DNA of 64,000 bases. Origin: Nostoc sp. UHCC 0302. GTDB lineage: Bacteria; Cyanobacteriota; Cyanobacteriia; Cyanobacteriales; Nostocaceae. The DNA is taken from positions 7,604,001 to 7,668,000 of the forward strand of contig NZ_CP151099.1 in assembly GCF_038096175.1 (NCBI RefSeq), in the 5' to 3' direction. Both the position numbers and the translations under genes were made by a program. The notes beneath the pieces are model-generated. The model was not told where the DNA came from. It did not search any database and saw nothing but the letters and a program-made list of their open reading frames with translations. The number at the start of each line of letters is the position of its first letter. Positions within the stretch are counted from its first letter, which is position 1. Below, in pieces: positions 42,756-52,628 of the stretch.

Positions 42756-43949
42756 CTATGGCAATAGCAATTTATTCGAAGCTTCTATCTTTGTAGAAGT
42801 TAAAGACTCTAGCAAAAGCCGCCAACGGTTCACAAAAGAGGTTGCATCATAACTACTAACTAAATTATGAGCAACTACTCCCATTTCCGCTAGTTTATTT
42901 TTATCACTTAATGCCCGATCAAGTACTTCGGTAAGAGCAGTAACCTCGCGTTCGACAAGCCAGCCGTTTACTCCATCTTGGAGAAACTCTTCTACACCAT
43001 AGACCTTTGTAGCTACAACTGGTAGTCCCGCCGCGGGTGCTTGCAGAGCAACCAGAGGAAAGACTTCGTAACTAGAAGCCAAAACAAATACATCGGAAGA
43101 CCATAAATAAGGGCGCACATCCCTCTGAAACCCTGCAAACACTACTCTATTGGATAACCCCAGTTTATTTTGTAATTGCTTATATTCTTCAATGACACTT
43201 TGAGTTCCACCAATGACCAAAAGTTTAGCATCAGGATTTTTGAGCTTGGTTAACGCTTCCAACAAAAGATTCAGTCCTTTACGCTCAAAATCTCCTAATG
43301 CTACAAATACCATAACTAAATCATCAATACTCAACCCTAATTTTTCACGAATTACTCGATTATCAAATCCTTCGGGAAGGGCAAATTTATTAACATCAAC
43401 TGGGTTAGGTAGTGTAACAATCTTATCTTTAATTTCAGGGTAAGTCTGGGAAAGTTCACTGGCAAGACCTTTTGATGGAACAACAATGGTATTAGCATTA
43501 GTAAATGCTTGGCTTTCCGTCCAAGCATTAAATTGATGGTTAATCCAACGAACAACGCGCCGGAGTCCCTTGACAGCGCTGGAACGCCATTGATTGTTAA
43601 GGTAAGCCCGATGTCCAAAATGAGCGTAAGAAATATCGCAGTTAATAAACTCTCCTTGCGTAGATATAACTAGCCAAGGTTTTTCTTGAGTAGCTAAATA
43701 ATAACGTTTGTAATAGATTGGTGCTAGCAAATAGAAGGCTATATAGCGAATAAAGACAGGATTGCCAGGTAGAGGAACGCGAATCCACCCAATTTTATCG
43801 GGTGCAGGGTTTTCAAAAGCTTCTGATATAACTGTTATGTCATAGTCCTTATAAAGTCCGGTAATCATCTGAAGAACACAACTACCGCCAGGGCTGTTTT
43901 TTGTAACATTAAAGTCAAAAATAACTATTTTTCTTTTTCCATACTTCAT
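42756..43949 (-). CDS. GT4 glycosyltransferase
   Basis: 397 residues, GT-B fold with a glycosyltransferase family 4 C-terminal half: VMVFVALGDFERKGLNLLLE, KLLVIGGTQSVIEEY, VVFAGFQRDVRPYLWSSDVF. In the nucleotide-sugar site the usual E-x7-E reads SSYEVFPLVALQAPAAG, with Gln in place of the second Glu. Some GT4 enzymes tolerate this, so activity is possible but less certain. It is the last gene of the exopolysaccharide cluster, 181 bases after the preceding transferase gene. Sugar specificity cannot be predicted. Confidence 0.88.
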   Translation of the reverse strand: MKYGKRKIVIFDFNVTKNSPGGSCVLQMITGLYKDYDITVISEAFENPAPDKIGWIRVPLPGNPVFIRYIAFYLLAPIYYKRYYLATQEKPWLVISTQGEFINCDISYAHFGHRAYLNNQWRSSAVKGLRRVVRWINHQFNAWTESQAFTNANTIVVPSKGLASELSQTYPEIKDKIVTLPNPVDVNKFALPEGFDNRVIREKLGLSIDDLVMVFVALGDFERKGLNLLLEALTKLKNPDAKLLVIGGTQSVIEEYKQLQNKLGLSNRVVFAGFQRDVRPYLWSSDVFVLASSYEVFPLVALQAPAAGLPVVATKVYGVEEFLQDGVNGWLVEREVTALTEVLDRALSDKNKLAEMGVVAHNLVSSYDATSFVNRWRLLLESLTSTKIEASNKLLLP

Positions 43950-44130
43950 ATGCTCAGTACTCCAATTTATTTAGATTTAATAACTTATTAGATTCTGAAA
44001 AATATTGATATTTTATTTTTTACACTTAGAAAATTACCGCTTTTAACCTTAAACTTTCAAATGTTTTGAAACTAAATTATGCATTTAATAATGTTCGTAA
44101 CATTATTTTTAGTTTTACACACAAAAAATA

Positions 44131-45324
44131 TTAAACTACTGATTTTTGGTTGATAACTTCCTGGTAAATGGCGATTAACTGCTGATAATTAGCATCAGAA
44201 GCATATTTCTTCTCATAAGTCAGACGAGCATTTTTACCCATAGTAATAATAGTCTCAGGGTGAGATATTGCAAATTTTATTTTGGCAGCCATATCTATTG
44301 AATTCCCAGGTTCAAAATGTAAACCGTTCACTCCATCCTCTACGATTTCTGCCATACTGCCTAATTTGGGAGCTATTACGGGTAAACCACAGGAAAAAGC
44401 TTCAGCAATAGTTAAAGGAAAACCTTCATACCAGATAGAAGGAAATATTAAACTTTGTGCATTATGCATTAATGTCAATACTTTATGCTTATCCTGAAAA
44501 CCTAAAAATTCAATGATATTGCCGACATTACTATTTTGTGTCTTTTGCTCTAATGTTGCTCGTAAAGGTCCTTCACCAACTATTTTTAACGGGGTGCTTA
44601 TATTATTCTGTAAATAAGAATCAATTAAATTTGAAACACCTTTTTCTTCAGATAGCCTGCCTACAAAAAGAAAGTAGTTATTAGCTTTATTAGTTTCCTC
44701 TAAAGAGTTAGATGTAAATACAAAATTAGGTTTAATATGAAACTTCTCTATTGGCAGTCCAGCCTGAACCATTTTTGCTTTTTGAAATTGCGTAAAGACA
44801 ATATAAGCATCTACACGTTCTTGCCAAGTACCTTGCACTCTATGCCAAGTATTCATGGCTGCTACAACCGAGCTTTGTACGCGTGAGTTTCGGTAACAAC
44901 CGTGTACAACACTTTGCCACGGCATTAGTTCACCAATGCAATCCTCACAAACCTTGCCATCTCTAAAAGGTATTGCTTTTGGACAAGCAAGCCTATAGTT
45001 GTGAAGAGTTTGGACGACAGGTACTTTATGCTCACGACAAGCATCATATACAGAAGGAGAAAGTAGGGGAAAAAAGTTATGTACATGGACAACATCAGGG
45101 CTAAATCGAGCAATTTCACTCTTAACTTTTTGTTTAGCTGAATATGAGTAAATTGCACTTACAGCAGTTACCGCTTTATCCCAGGGATTTTTAATGTTAT
45201 GATTGCTGACTTCGAGTAAAGATACTTGATGACCATTTACTTCCAGCAACGACTTTTCAGCCTGTACTACTCCATCCTCACCGCCTGCTAGTTGGTACCG
45301 ATTATGTAGCAACAGAACTCTCAT
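44131..45324 (-). CDS. GT4 glycosyltransferase
   Basis: 397 residues. Start RVLLLHNRYQLAGGEDGVVQ (donor-domain loop), HVHNFFPLLSP, and the cysteines CPKAIPFRDGKVCEDCIGEL, a small Cys-rich element shared with the gene at 52629. The C-terminal half has FVGRLSEEKGVSNLIDSYLQ, PLKIVGEGPL, and SIWYEGFPLTIAEAFSCG, with a complete E-x7-E. A retaining GT-B transferase adding one sugar to the lipid-linked repeat unit is the expected role. It follows the Wzy gene by 81 bases. Confidence 0.9.
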   Translation of the reverse strand: MRVLLLHNRYQLAGGEDGVVQAEKSLLEVNGHQVSLLEVSNHNIKNPWDKAVTAVSAIYSYSAKQKVKSEIARFSPDVVHVHNFFPLLSPSVYDACREHKVPVVQTLHNYRLACPKAIPFRDGKVCEDCIGELMPWQSVVHGCYRNSRVQSSVVAAMNTWHRVQGTWQERVDAYIVFTQFQKAKMVQAGLPIEKFHIKPNFVFTSNSLEETNKANNYFLFVGRLSEEKGVSNLIDSYLQNNISTPLKIVGEGPLRATLEQKTQNSNVGNIIEFLGFQDKHKVLTLMHNAQSLIFPSIWYEGFPLTIAEAFSCGLPVIAPKLGSMAEIVEDGVNGLHFEPGNSIDMAAKIKFAISHPETIITMGKNARLTYEKKYASDANYQQLIAIYQEVINQKSVV

Positions 45325-45405
45325 GAATTTGACTCTCTCAATAGTTTAGGAAAATAACTAAAAAGTAGAAAATACAAAGTAATTAGATCCAGACTTGTAG
45401 TAACT

Positions 45406-46653
45406 TTATGGTTCAATAGACAATTGTTCTAAAGTGCTTGATTGTAAAGCTAATTGCGGAGAATATTTGATTATCTTTTTACGACGGCTTGTAATCCCAA
45501 GGGAAGCTCCTACTAAGATCCCTAAAGGAGCCATTGCGAAAATATAAACTACAACATTATCGCTGATCATCGCTAAAGCTACAGCAACTAGGCTAAGGAA
45601 AGCAGCAAGGTGAATATAGGCATTTTCTTGATCATTTTTATCTGCCCATTGCCAGTTTTGCCAAGTTCTGATTATTAATTGCCAATATCCTAATAGCCAA
45701 AATGTTAAACCTATGAAACCAAAATCATGCAAAATTCGCAAGTAATCATTATGTGGGTGAGCGAAAGCAGGGCCAACACGTTTCGCCAAAATTATTCCTA
45801 CAGAACCAGGACCTTTGCCAATCCAAGGCGATTCCATTGCTGAAGCATATGCAACGGGCCATGCAGCACTTCGCCCAGATGTGTTAATTTTTACTCCTCC
45901 AACAGTAGCATTATCTCCGACGGCAGTGAAACGAGCGCGTATAGGTTCCACAAAAGTGAATGCTAAAAATGAAACAGTAACTATCAGCAATATAGTTAAA
46001 GTCATACGCATAAAACCCTTGAAACTCGTCAAAGATATTTGAGATAGAGGAAATAAGATTATTGCTATAAGCAGTGCTGTGCGGGAGAAACTCAAAGCAA
46101 TAGTCACAAGTGTAAAACCTGCCCACCATAAAGAACCAGGCATACGGTAACGCCAAGTTGCAAGCCACCAAGCCATCCCGATAGTACCAAACAAGGCAAA
46201 CGATCGCGCACCCATAATCAAGCTTGCGCCAGGGCCAGTTATCAAAAGACTCAATGCATAGAGCGATACTGATATCTTGATTGCTTTTGGGAAATTTTTA
46301 CTTATGTACTCAGGTATCTCTAAATTTCGGTTACTTTGAATTGTACTGAGTACTACAAATCCAACAAATGCTACGTATAATGACAGGTTTTGGATAAGAG
46401 AGACAATAGATAATGTGGAGTAGTGCCACAGCCCATCAAGCAATGCAAATATGACAAATAAAACTAACCAAGATGTTAGTAATACGGCTTTAGGTATCTT
46501 AGAACGACTGAATACCAAAAACCAACTGGTTACAGCATAAATCAGAGTTATTAGACCTAAACCACTAATTCCACCGAGCTTTAACCCACGTAATAAATCA
46601 GTGAGTCCACAAACCAACAACGTTGTAGATAAGAAATTGTGGTAAAGCTTCAT
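45406..46653 (-). CDS. O-antigen ligase/Wzy-like polysaccharide polymerase
   Basis: 415 residues with about ten hydrophobic segments, an integral membrane protein of the O-antigen ligase (Wzy_C) family. The long periplasmic loop contains the signature KGPGSVGIILAKRVGPAFAH followed by PHNDYLRILHDFGFIG. It would join the flipped repeat units, supplied by the Wzx-like protein encoded upstream, into a polymer. Its start overlaps the stop of the upstream GT4 gene by four bases (ATGA type), so they are translationally coupled. Confidence 0.85.
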   Translation of the reverse strand: MKLYHNFLSTTLLVCGLTDLLRGLKLGGISGLGLITLIYAVTSWFLVFSRSKIPKAVLLTSWLVLFVIFALLDGLWHYSTLSIVSLIQNLSLYVAFVGFVVLSTIQSNRNLEIPEYISKNFPKAIKISVSLYALSLLITGPGASLIMGARSFALFGTIGMAWWLATWRYRMPGSLWWAGFTLVTIALSFSRTALLIAIILFPLSQISLTSFKGFMRMTLTILLIVTVSFLAFTFVEPIRARFTAVGDNATVGGVKINTSGRSAAWPVAYASAMESPWIGKGPGSVGIILAKRVGPAFAHPHNDYLRILHDFGFIGLTFWLLGYWQLIIRTWQNWQWADKNDQENAYIHLAAFLSLVAVALAMISDNVVVYIFAMAPLGILVGASLGITSRRKKIIKYSPQLALQSSTLEQLSIEP

Positions 46654-47924
46654 AATTTTTTAACTAATTTCAAGCAAGATTTATCCTGGATTGAAATTTC
46701 TTCATATAGTTTAGCCAACTCTTGCCCTTTACTTTCCCAACTAAAACCTTCTTTGACTCTCTTCTGTCCAGCTTGACCCATACGCAATCTTAACTCTGGA
46801 TCTCTGCCCAAAAGCCTCATAGCTTTAGCAAGTTCTTGCACTGCTTGTTCAGGCGTATGTGCTGGGATTTTAATACCTGTTTCCTGTGTAATCTGAAAAG
46901 ATGGGCCTCCTAAATCTAAGCAAATTACTGGTCGCGCGGCTGCCATTGCTTCCATACACACCCATCCCCCAGAATCATGCAAACTAGGATGAACTAACAC
47001 ATGGGACTCTGCTAGTTTGCTCAAAGTATCTTCACGGGGTAGTCTACCCCAGAAGGTAACCCGTTGAGTAATTCCCAAATCTTGAATAAGGCTATGAAGT
47101 TTTTCCTTTTCAGGGCCATCCCCCAATATCCAATACTCTGCATCAGGTAAGTCTGCTTGAGCAAAGGCACGTAAACCTAAGTGAAAACCTTTCCAGTGCA
47201 AAAGTCTACCCATACTGATAAATCTGAGTGAGCTACTATCAGGGACTTTGCATTGAGCAAGACGATTTATTTCAGCTTCTGATAATCCTGATTCAGACGT
47301 AATCTGCACATAATTTGCACCCAGCTTATACAGTCGTTTGGCTGTATCATCAGTTGTTGCTCTAACTACAACACTTTTTTTAGCAGTAATATGTACAAAA
47401 GGATCTAATTCACCTATGGAACGAAGCAGATGGCGTGCAGTTTCATAAGCTTTCGCACGCTGGCTAAAATCTTTCCAGAACTCTTTTGGTGCAGATTCGC
47501 CTCCACCGACAGGACCCCAAATAAAAGGCACTGGTAGCAGTGATAGGAAGCTAGGGCTTGAATATCTCACGTAGGTCACATGATGTAAAGTGTCAAAGCA
47601 AATCTGCTCGTGCAGAGAGCGACTGACAAAATACCCCCAAATTTGCCAAAGGTAGTAATGGAAATGAACAGCCCATTGAGTTTGCTTTCCCTCCTTACTC
47701 CAGTCTAAAACCCAGCCTAAGGGGTCTAGATATACAAACTGTATATTAGGCAATGGATTCCGTGCTAGCTCGGTTTCAATACCTTCGCGGTGACAATTAG
47801 ATGTTAGTACCCATACGTGGTGATACTTACTTACTTCCCGAATAACATTCCAGCCCACTCCTGGCTCAGAACCGAGGTTCGGTTCACAAGCATAGGCAGA
47901 TATCAAAACTTTCAGGGGTTTCAT
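46650..47924 (-). CDS. GT4 glycosyltransferase
   Basis: 424 residues from ATG 47924 (MKPLKVLISAYACEPN); an upstream ATG at 47939 adds five. N-terminal NLGSEPGVGWNVIREVSKYH is the acceptor-domain glycine-rich motif. The C-terminal domain holds ISMGRLLHWKGFHLGLRAFA, EYWILGDGPEKEKLH, VTFWGRLPREDTL and HPSLHDSGGWVCMEAMAAAR with the second Glu of E-x7-E, while the first is replaced by a Ser/Asp pair (DSGGW), a pattern seen in one GT4 branch. Coupled to the Wzy gene downstream. Confidence 0.88.
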   Translation of the reverse strand: MKPLKVLISAYACEPNLGSEPGVGWNVIREVSKYHHVWVLTSNCHREGIETELARNPLPNIQFVYLDPLGWVLDWSKEGKQTQWAVHFHYYLWQIWGYFVSRSLHEQICFDTLHHVTYVRYSSPSFLSLLPVPFIWGPVGGGESAPKEFWKDFSQRAKAYETARHLLRSIGELDPFVHITAKKSVVVRATTDDTAKRLYKLGANYVQITSESGLSEAEINRLAQCKVPDSSSLRFISMGRLLHWKGFHLGLRAFAQADLPDAEYWILGDGPEKEKLHSLIQDLGITQRVTFWGRLPREDTLSKLAESHVLVHPSLHDSGGWVCMEAMAAARPVICLDLGGPSFQITQETGIKIPAHTPEQAVQELAKAMRLLGRDPELRLRMGQAGQKRVKEGFSWESKGQELAKLYEEISIQDKSCLKLVKKL

Positions 47925-48002
47925 GCTTGAGATTTCCACAAAAATCGATAGCCAATAAAGGTTGCCCTATTCACCAAACCTACTTACATAGAATGCATTC
48001 AG

Positions 48003-49169
48003 TCAATGCTTTAAAGCGAACGATTGAACTTCTGCTAGAAACTTTGCTGCCGCCTCTGGAGTATGATCTGCTATTAAATCTTGTGACTTAGAACCCATAG
48101 AGTTAATCACATTAGGATTATCTATAAAAAGTTGCATAAATTTAGCTATTTCTGTAGGGTCAAATGGATCAAAAATATAACCATTTTCTCCAGAAGAAAT
48201 TATTTCTGATACTCCTGCATATTTAGAACACATTATCGGTTTAGCAAACAACATGGCTTCTAGCACCACCATACCCCAAATATCTTCTAAAGTAGGAAAT
48301 ATAAATACGTCTGTACTTTCAAAGTAGCCTCCTAAGCTACCATAATCTACCCATCCTTCAAACTTGATTCTATTTTGTAAACCATGTTCTCTAGTCCAGT
48401 TTTCTAGCTCTTGGCGTTGGGAACCGTCGCCAATCACAATTAGCGTATAATTGTGACAACCTTGCTTTTCAAGTAATAAGCAAGCTTCTAAGAGAAAGGT
48501 TAGACCTTTACGATGGATTGTCTGGCCAATAAACAGAAAGACAGGATGTTGAGTATTAGATAAGTTGAGTTTATTATCTTTTCTAGATTGTAAAAGCGCT
48601 TGCTTATCTGGGATTTGATAAGGTCTAGCAAAAACTCTAGGATCTTCAACCTTTAAAACATTTGTAAGATACGCTTTTCCCCCTTGAGAGTTGGTAATAA
48701 ATGCATCGGCAGACTCAGCCATTATACGTCTACTAAAGTTTCTAACTGGCGAATCACTCATGTCAATATTAGGTGAGCTGCCACTGTATATGATGATTAC
48801 TCGCCATTTTGTCAATGGCTTTAACATCAGTACTAAGAGAGTCCATAGCGAAAGACCAGTTACAAAGATCACCTGTGGTTTTAATTTTAAAAGGTTAGGA
48901 ATGATTTCTAATGGTAGTAGTTGAACTATACGTTTGTAACCTGCGTTCGTTTTCCCTACGGATATTTGTCTATATTTACCTACTATGTTAACTTTAAAAG
49001 CATTTTCACAGCCTGGAACAAATCCTGGCCATTCTGAAGTAAAAATTTCTAAGCCTGGAATAATCTTATTAAGATTACGAAGTACTGGCTGGATATAAAA
49101 ACCTAGTTTCATACTAGGACTAACCCACGCTACCTGGATAATCTTCAATTCATTATTAGGGACATCCAT
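48003..49169 (-). CDS. GT4 glycosyltransferase
   Basis: 388 residues. C-terminal GT4 features: FLFIGQTIHRKGLTFLLEAC, YTLIVIGDGSQRQELENWT, IKFEGWVDYGSLGGYFESTD, FPTLEDIWGMVVLEAMLFAK (acidic pair of the nucleotide site), YAGVSEIISSGENGYIFDP. N-terminal domain with VTGLSLWTLLVLM, a hydrophobic helix that may touch the membrane. Member of the exopolysaccharide cluster with 78 bases to the next gene and 214 to the previous one. Confidence 0.9.
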   Translation of the reverse strand: MDVPNNELKIIQVAWVSPSMKLGFYIQPVLRNLNKIIPGLEIFTSEWPGFVPGCENAFKVNIVGKYRQISVGKTNAGYKRIVQLLPLEIIPNLLKLKPQVIFVTGLSLWTLLVLMLKPLTKWRVIIIYSGSSPNIDMSDSPVRNFSRRIMAESADAFITNSQGGKAYLTNVLKVEDPRVFARPYQIPDKQALLQSRKDNKLNLSNTQHPVFLFIGQTIHRKGLTFLLEACLLLEKQGCHNYTLIVIGDGSQRQELENWTREHGLQNRIKFEGWVDYGSLGGYFESTDVFIFPTLEDIWGMVVLEAMLFAKPIMCSKYAGVSEIISSGENGYIFDPFDPTEIAKFMQLFIDNPNVINSMGSKSQDLIADHTPEAAAKFLAEVQSFALKH

Positions 49170-49383
49170 ATTGACTTAATCCATATCGTATAGAAACAAA
49201 CATTAAACTAAATAATTTTAACTAAATTTACAAGATATAGATAATCTACATTGAGGATTGCTAGAAACTGTAAATAATAGCAATATTTTATTTATTGAAT
49301 TATTAATTATTGACGCATATCTCTTTAAATAAAACGATTCTCAAAAGTGCATCTTTATTCTTTACTAAAATATTAGTATAAGG

Positions 49384-50517
49384 CTATAACAGACGCTGAT
49401 ACTGATCTATTGCAGTAAATGCAATCTTTTTCCAATCAAGATGTTCTAGTGCATAGTCCCGACCTCTCAACCCCATTTCTACCCAATCTGAACGGCATTC
49501 GAGTAATTTTATTAAACCTGATTTAATTGCTGATACTTCTGGTGCAACTACAACACCGCAACCGCTTGCTTGAACATGGGGTGCTATGCCAGCCACTTCT
49601 GAAACTAACAGCACCCGTCCAGCTAACATTGCTTCGAGGGCAGCTAGACTGAAACCCTCAAAACGAGACGGAACGCAAAAGACATCATAGTTCTTAATAA
49701 TTAGAGGTGTAGGAGTTGAATAATCGGCAGCTAGAAACGACGTTTTATTTGACAAAGAAAGTTTTGTTACTCTGTCTTCTAAATTTTTCTTGTCTCCTTT
49801 GTCAGCACCCTGAATTATAAGTTGGGCATCAGTGATCTCAATAACTTGAGCAAATGCATCAATCAGTAAATCTAGACCTTTATTATGAGTATCTATACGA
49901 CCTATAAAAAAGAATTTAGGAGTAGTTTCTATGTTCCAAGTTAAGGAAGCTTCAGGATAGACTTCATTGGGTAAGAAACCGTTAGGTGCCGCTATAGTAG
50001 GAGTATTGACCTTTAGATTCCGGAGAAATTCAGTATGGCGACTATCTAAAAGCTGTATTGCTCGTGCCTGCCTCAATATACGCCGTTCAAAAAGATACCA
50101 ATATGTCCATTTTATGTGAGAATTTTTACTAAAAATTGCAGGATTATAAGGATCATGTGGAAATACTACATACGGTATGCCATACTTATTCAACAAACGG
50201 GCTACTGCATAAATTCTAGGTTGGAAGATACCACTGAGAATAACAAGGCTATTACTATCTAAATTTTGGCTAATAAATTGTCTTAAACCAAGGGCAATTT
50301 GAAAAGACTGTTTTTTATTCGGATTTGTAAAACATCGAATTTTGTAGCCTTCTGGCATCTCAAATAAGCCATCAGTTTCTCCTTCGCAAAGAATTGTGGT
50401 TTCTATGCCACATTTGACGAGTCCATAAGCAAGACCATGAATAACTTTTTTAGTTCCTTCGCTCTTAATTTGTGTAATATCCGGTGGGAAAAGCTTTGTG
50501 TATATATATAGTTTCAT
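49384..50517 (-). CDS. GT4 glycosyltransferase
   Basis: 377 residues. Begins MKLYIYTKLFPPDITQIKSE; C-terminal half FFIGRIDTHNKGLDLLIDAF, AQLIIQGADKGDKKN, SRFEGFSLAALEAMLAG (complete E-x7-E) and VSEVAGIAPHVQASGCGVVV. GT-B retaining glycosyltransferase, part of the repeat-unit assembly line of this cluster. Acceptor and donor sugars unknown. Confidence 0.9.
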   Translation of the reverse strand: MKLYIYTKLFPPDITQIKSEGTKKVIHGLAYGLVKCGIETTILCEGETDGLFEMPEGYKIRCFTNPNKKQSFQIALGLRQFISQNLDSNSLVILSGIFQPRIYAVARLLNKYGIPYVVFPHDPYNPAIFSKNSHIKWTYWYLFERRILRQARAIQLLDSRHTEFLRNLKVNTPTIAAPNGFLPNEVYPEASLTWNIETTPKFFFIGRIDTHNKGLDLLIDAFAQVIEITDAQLIIQGADKGDKKNLEDRVTKLSLSNKTSFLAADYSTPTPLIIKNYDVFCVPSRFEGFSLAALEAMLAGRVLLVSEVAGIAPHVQASGCGVVVAPEVSAIKSGLIKLLECRSDWVEMGLRGRDYALEHLDWKKIAFTAIDQYQRLL

Positions 50518-50614
50518 AGCCTTGCTTCCGCAACATTGGATTATTTATACTTTCGGCAGTATCTGATCATTTAAAAGTTTTTCAAGTAATTAAATTAATT
50601 AAGATAGGTTAAAT

Positions 50615-51475
50615 TTAAGCCCAACCTAACCACCCTTGTACTCTACCTTGAAACGTTGCCCAATAAGAACCTACTCTGTCTAGCCGTCCTTGAAGTAGTG
50701 ATAGTACAACACCTAGTAATGGACGACCCCAGTTATAGATGACGAACCACAGTGGAATCTTATGCTTACGCAGTACCCGTCCTCTGCCCATTGCATAGGC
50801 ATAAGTTTTGGAGTGGCTGCTAACTTGGGGGACATCAGATAGAAGTGGTTCTAGTGGTGTAAATTTTATTGGGTGAGTGACAGCTATGGCAGGATCATAA
50901 TACAAACCTGTGTTGATAGCGCGCAATAAATAATCAGTCTCTTCTGCCGAACCCCAAGGTGTATTCGCTCCAACTCCTAGACTTTCATCAAAGACACCCA
51001 CTTTTAAAACAACCGAGCGACGGAGAAATATTGTGTAAGAAATACCTCTTCGCCATACGTTAAAACGATTGATTGGCCCTGGGGGACTGTCTCCATGTCT
51101 CCCTGAGTCTTTGCCTTGTTGATCAACAGAACGTCCTGTAAGACCACTCCATTCAGGATGATTAGTAAAAAAATGGGCTACTTGCTTAAGTATGTCCGGC
51201 GGGTAAGCGCAATCGTCATCTGGGAAAGCAACTATGTCGCCATTAATATGCTGTAAGCCTACATTACGAGCTAGAGAAAGCCCTTTGGACGAACGCAGAT
51301 GCACTATGGGAAAGCGGTTTTGATAAGATTGGATGAATTCTAGCAGGCGATCATCGAGATTTTGATCTATGACGATCAACTCGAAGTTGCGATACGTTTG
51401 GGCGTCAAGAGCCTGTAAAAAATATTCAACTTCAGCAGTACGATTTAGGGTAGCAAGGATGAGAGAAAACTTCAT
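50615..51475 (-). CDS. GT2 glycosyltransferase
   Basis: 286 residues, GT-A fold, the only family 2 enzyme here. FSLILATLNRTAEVEYFLQA and LIVIDQNLDD (nucleotide-binding), GLSLARNVGLQHINGDIVAF PDDDC-type metal site (DDD at about 97-99), and later WGSAEETDYLLRAINTGLYY with the catalytic acidic ED-like position. Two short hydrophobic segments near the C-terminus (FVIYNWGRPLLGVVLSLLQG). The start overlaps the stop of the upstream GT4 gene by four bases, so the pair is coupled. Confidence 0.9.
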   Translation of the reverse strand: MKFSLILATLNRTAEVEYFLQALDAQTYRNFELIVIDQNLDDRLLEFIQSYQNRFPIVHLRSSKGLSLARNVGLQHINGDIVAFPDDDCAYPPDILKQVAHFFTNHPEWSGLTGRSVDQQGKDSGRHGDSPPGPINRFNVWRRGISYTIFLRRSVVLKVGVFDESLGVGANTPWGSAEETDYLLRAINTGLYYDPAIAVTHPIKFTPLEPLLSDVPQVSSHSKTYAYAMGRGRVLRKHKIPLWFVIYNWGRPLLGVVLSLLQGRLDRVGSYWATFQGRVQGWLGWA

Positions 51476-52527
51476 GTCATTACCTCATGAAAAATTTGGG
51501 TATAGACATTAGCAGTGTAGTTCCAATCAAAGCGTTTTAAGTTTTCAAAACCACTTGCAATTAACTCAGTTCTGAGAATTGAATCATGCAAAACATTTTT
51601 CAATTGTTTAGCCCATTCTCCTGGCTCGTCAGGAAGTAGCAAAGCTGCTTGATTTGCTATTTCTCGATTTATTGGAGTATCTAATGCTAAAATAGGACAC
51701 CCTTGACTCATAGCTTCCAACAGGGGTAAACCAAAACCTTCATAAATAGATGGAAACAACATCGCCTGTGAATTTTTAAGTAATGCTCTCAGTTGACCTC
51801 TAGATAACATACCTGTCTGTTCCACTATGTCAGCATAAATATTAAGCAGAGGCTGAAATGAAGTATGAATATTTCCGCTAATTATAAGACGGATAGGTAC
51901 ACCCATATCTCGCAATATTGCAACAGTTGCAATTCCTAAATAAAGGTTTTTACGAGGTCTGTGTCCACCAAGCATGATTACATAAGGTTCTGGAAAACGC
52001 TCTCTCATTATTCCAATATCTTGCTCTGTAACAGGGGTAGAATCATATCCATTAAGGGCTACCCGGAGTTTGTTTTTCAGCCAAGGAAAATCTACAAGCA
52101 GGTCTTGAGCAGTTGTTTCTGAAATTGCCACAACGCGATCGGCACGGCGTAGGGATGATACAAGCCGCCAACCATAGTATCGTGATTGTCTTTGATCGTT
52201 AGGATATCGAAGTAATAGTAAGTCATGAACCGTTATCACTGTTGGCTTTCCTAGCGAGAACTGAGGTAAAAAATGATTGGTACCCCAATAAATATCAAAG
52301 GAAGATGCTAGAAGTGGGCTGATTTCAAATAGAAGGTTATGTAGTTTAGGGAGTTCTTTCCATGTACTGATTTTTAAATCTTTGGCATCAGCAAAATCCT
52401 GAGCCATGCCAGTGAAATGGAAACTTGAAGATAAACGCATCAAAAGTTGATTGAGAACTACTCCCGGTCCCCATTGTCGAGTTCCTGGTTGCAGAGGTCT
52501 TGCATCGTACAAAATGGTCTGGCTCAT
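51472..52527 (-). CDS. GT4 glycosyltransferase (mannosyltransferase-like)
   Basis: 351 residues. Order of motifs: ILYDARPLQPGTRQWGPGVV (start), YWGTNHFLPQFS, VITVHDLLLLRYPNDQRQSR, VAISETTAQDLLVDFPWLKN, MLGGHRPRKNLYLGIATVAI, MLSRGQLRALLKNSQAMLFP, and SIYEGFGLPLLEAMSQGCPI with full E-x7-E. This arrangement is typical of GT4 mannosyl/rhamnosyl-type enzymes of EPS loci. Coupled to the GT2 gene. Confidence 0.9.
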   Translation of the reverse strand: MSQTILYDARPLQPGTRQWGPGVVLNQLLMRLSSSFHFTGMAQDFADAKDLKISTWKELPKLHNLLFEISPLLASSFDIYWGTNHFLPQFSLGKPTVITVHDLLLLRYPNDQRQSRYYGWRLVSSLRRADRVVAISETTAQDLLVDFPWLKNKLRVALNGYDSTPVTEQDIGIMRERFPEPYVIMLGGHRPRKNLYLGIATVAILRDMGVPIRLIISGNIHTSFQPLLNIYADIVEQTGMLSRGQLRALLKNSQAMLFPSIYEGFGLPLLEAMSQGCPILALDTPINREIANQAALLLPDEPGEWAKQLKNVLHDSILRTELIASGFENLKRFDWNYTANVYTQIFHEVMT

Positions 52528-52628
52528 TTCCGCTACCCAAGCGACTATATTTCAAGTTTGAAAAGTCTTGATTCCTTTAACCTCCTAAATATAGACAATA
52601 AACCTACTCGAATTTGAGCAAAAGATAC

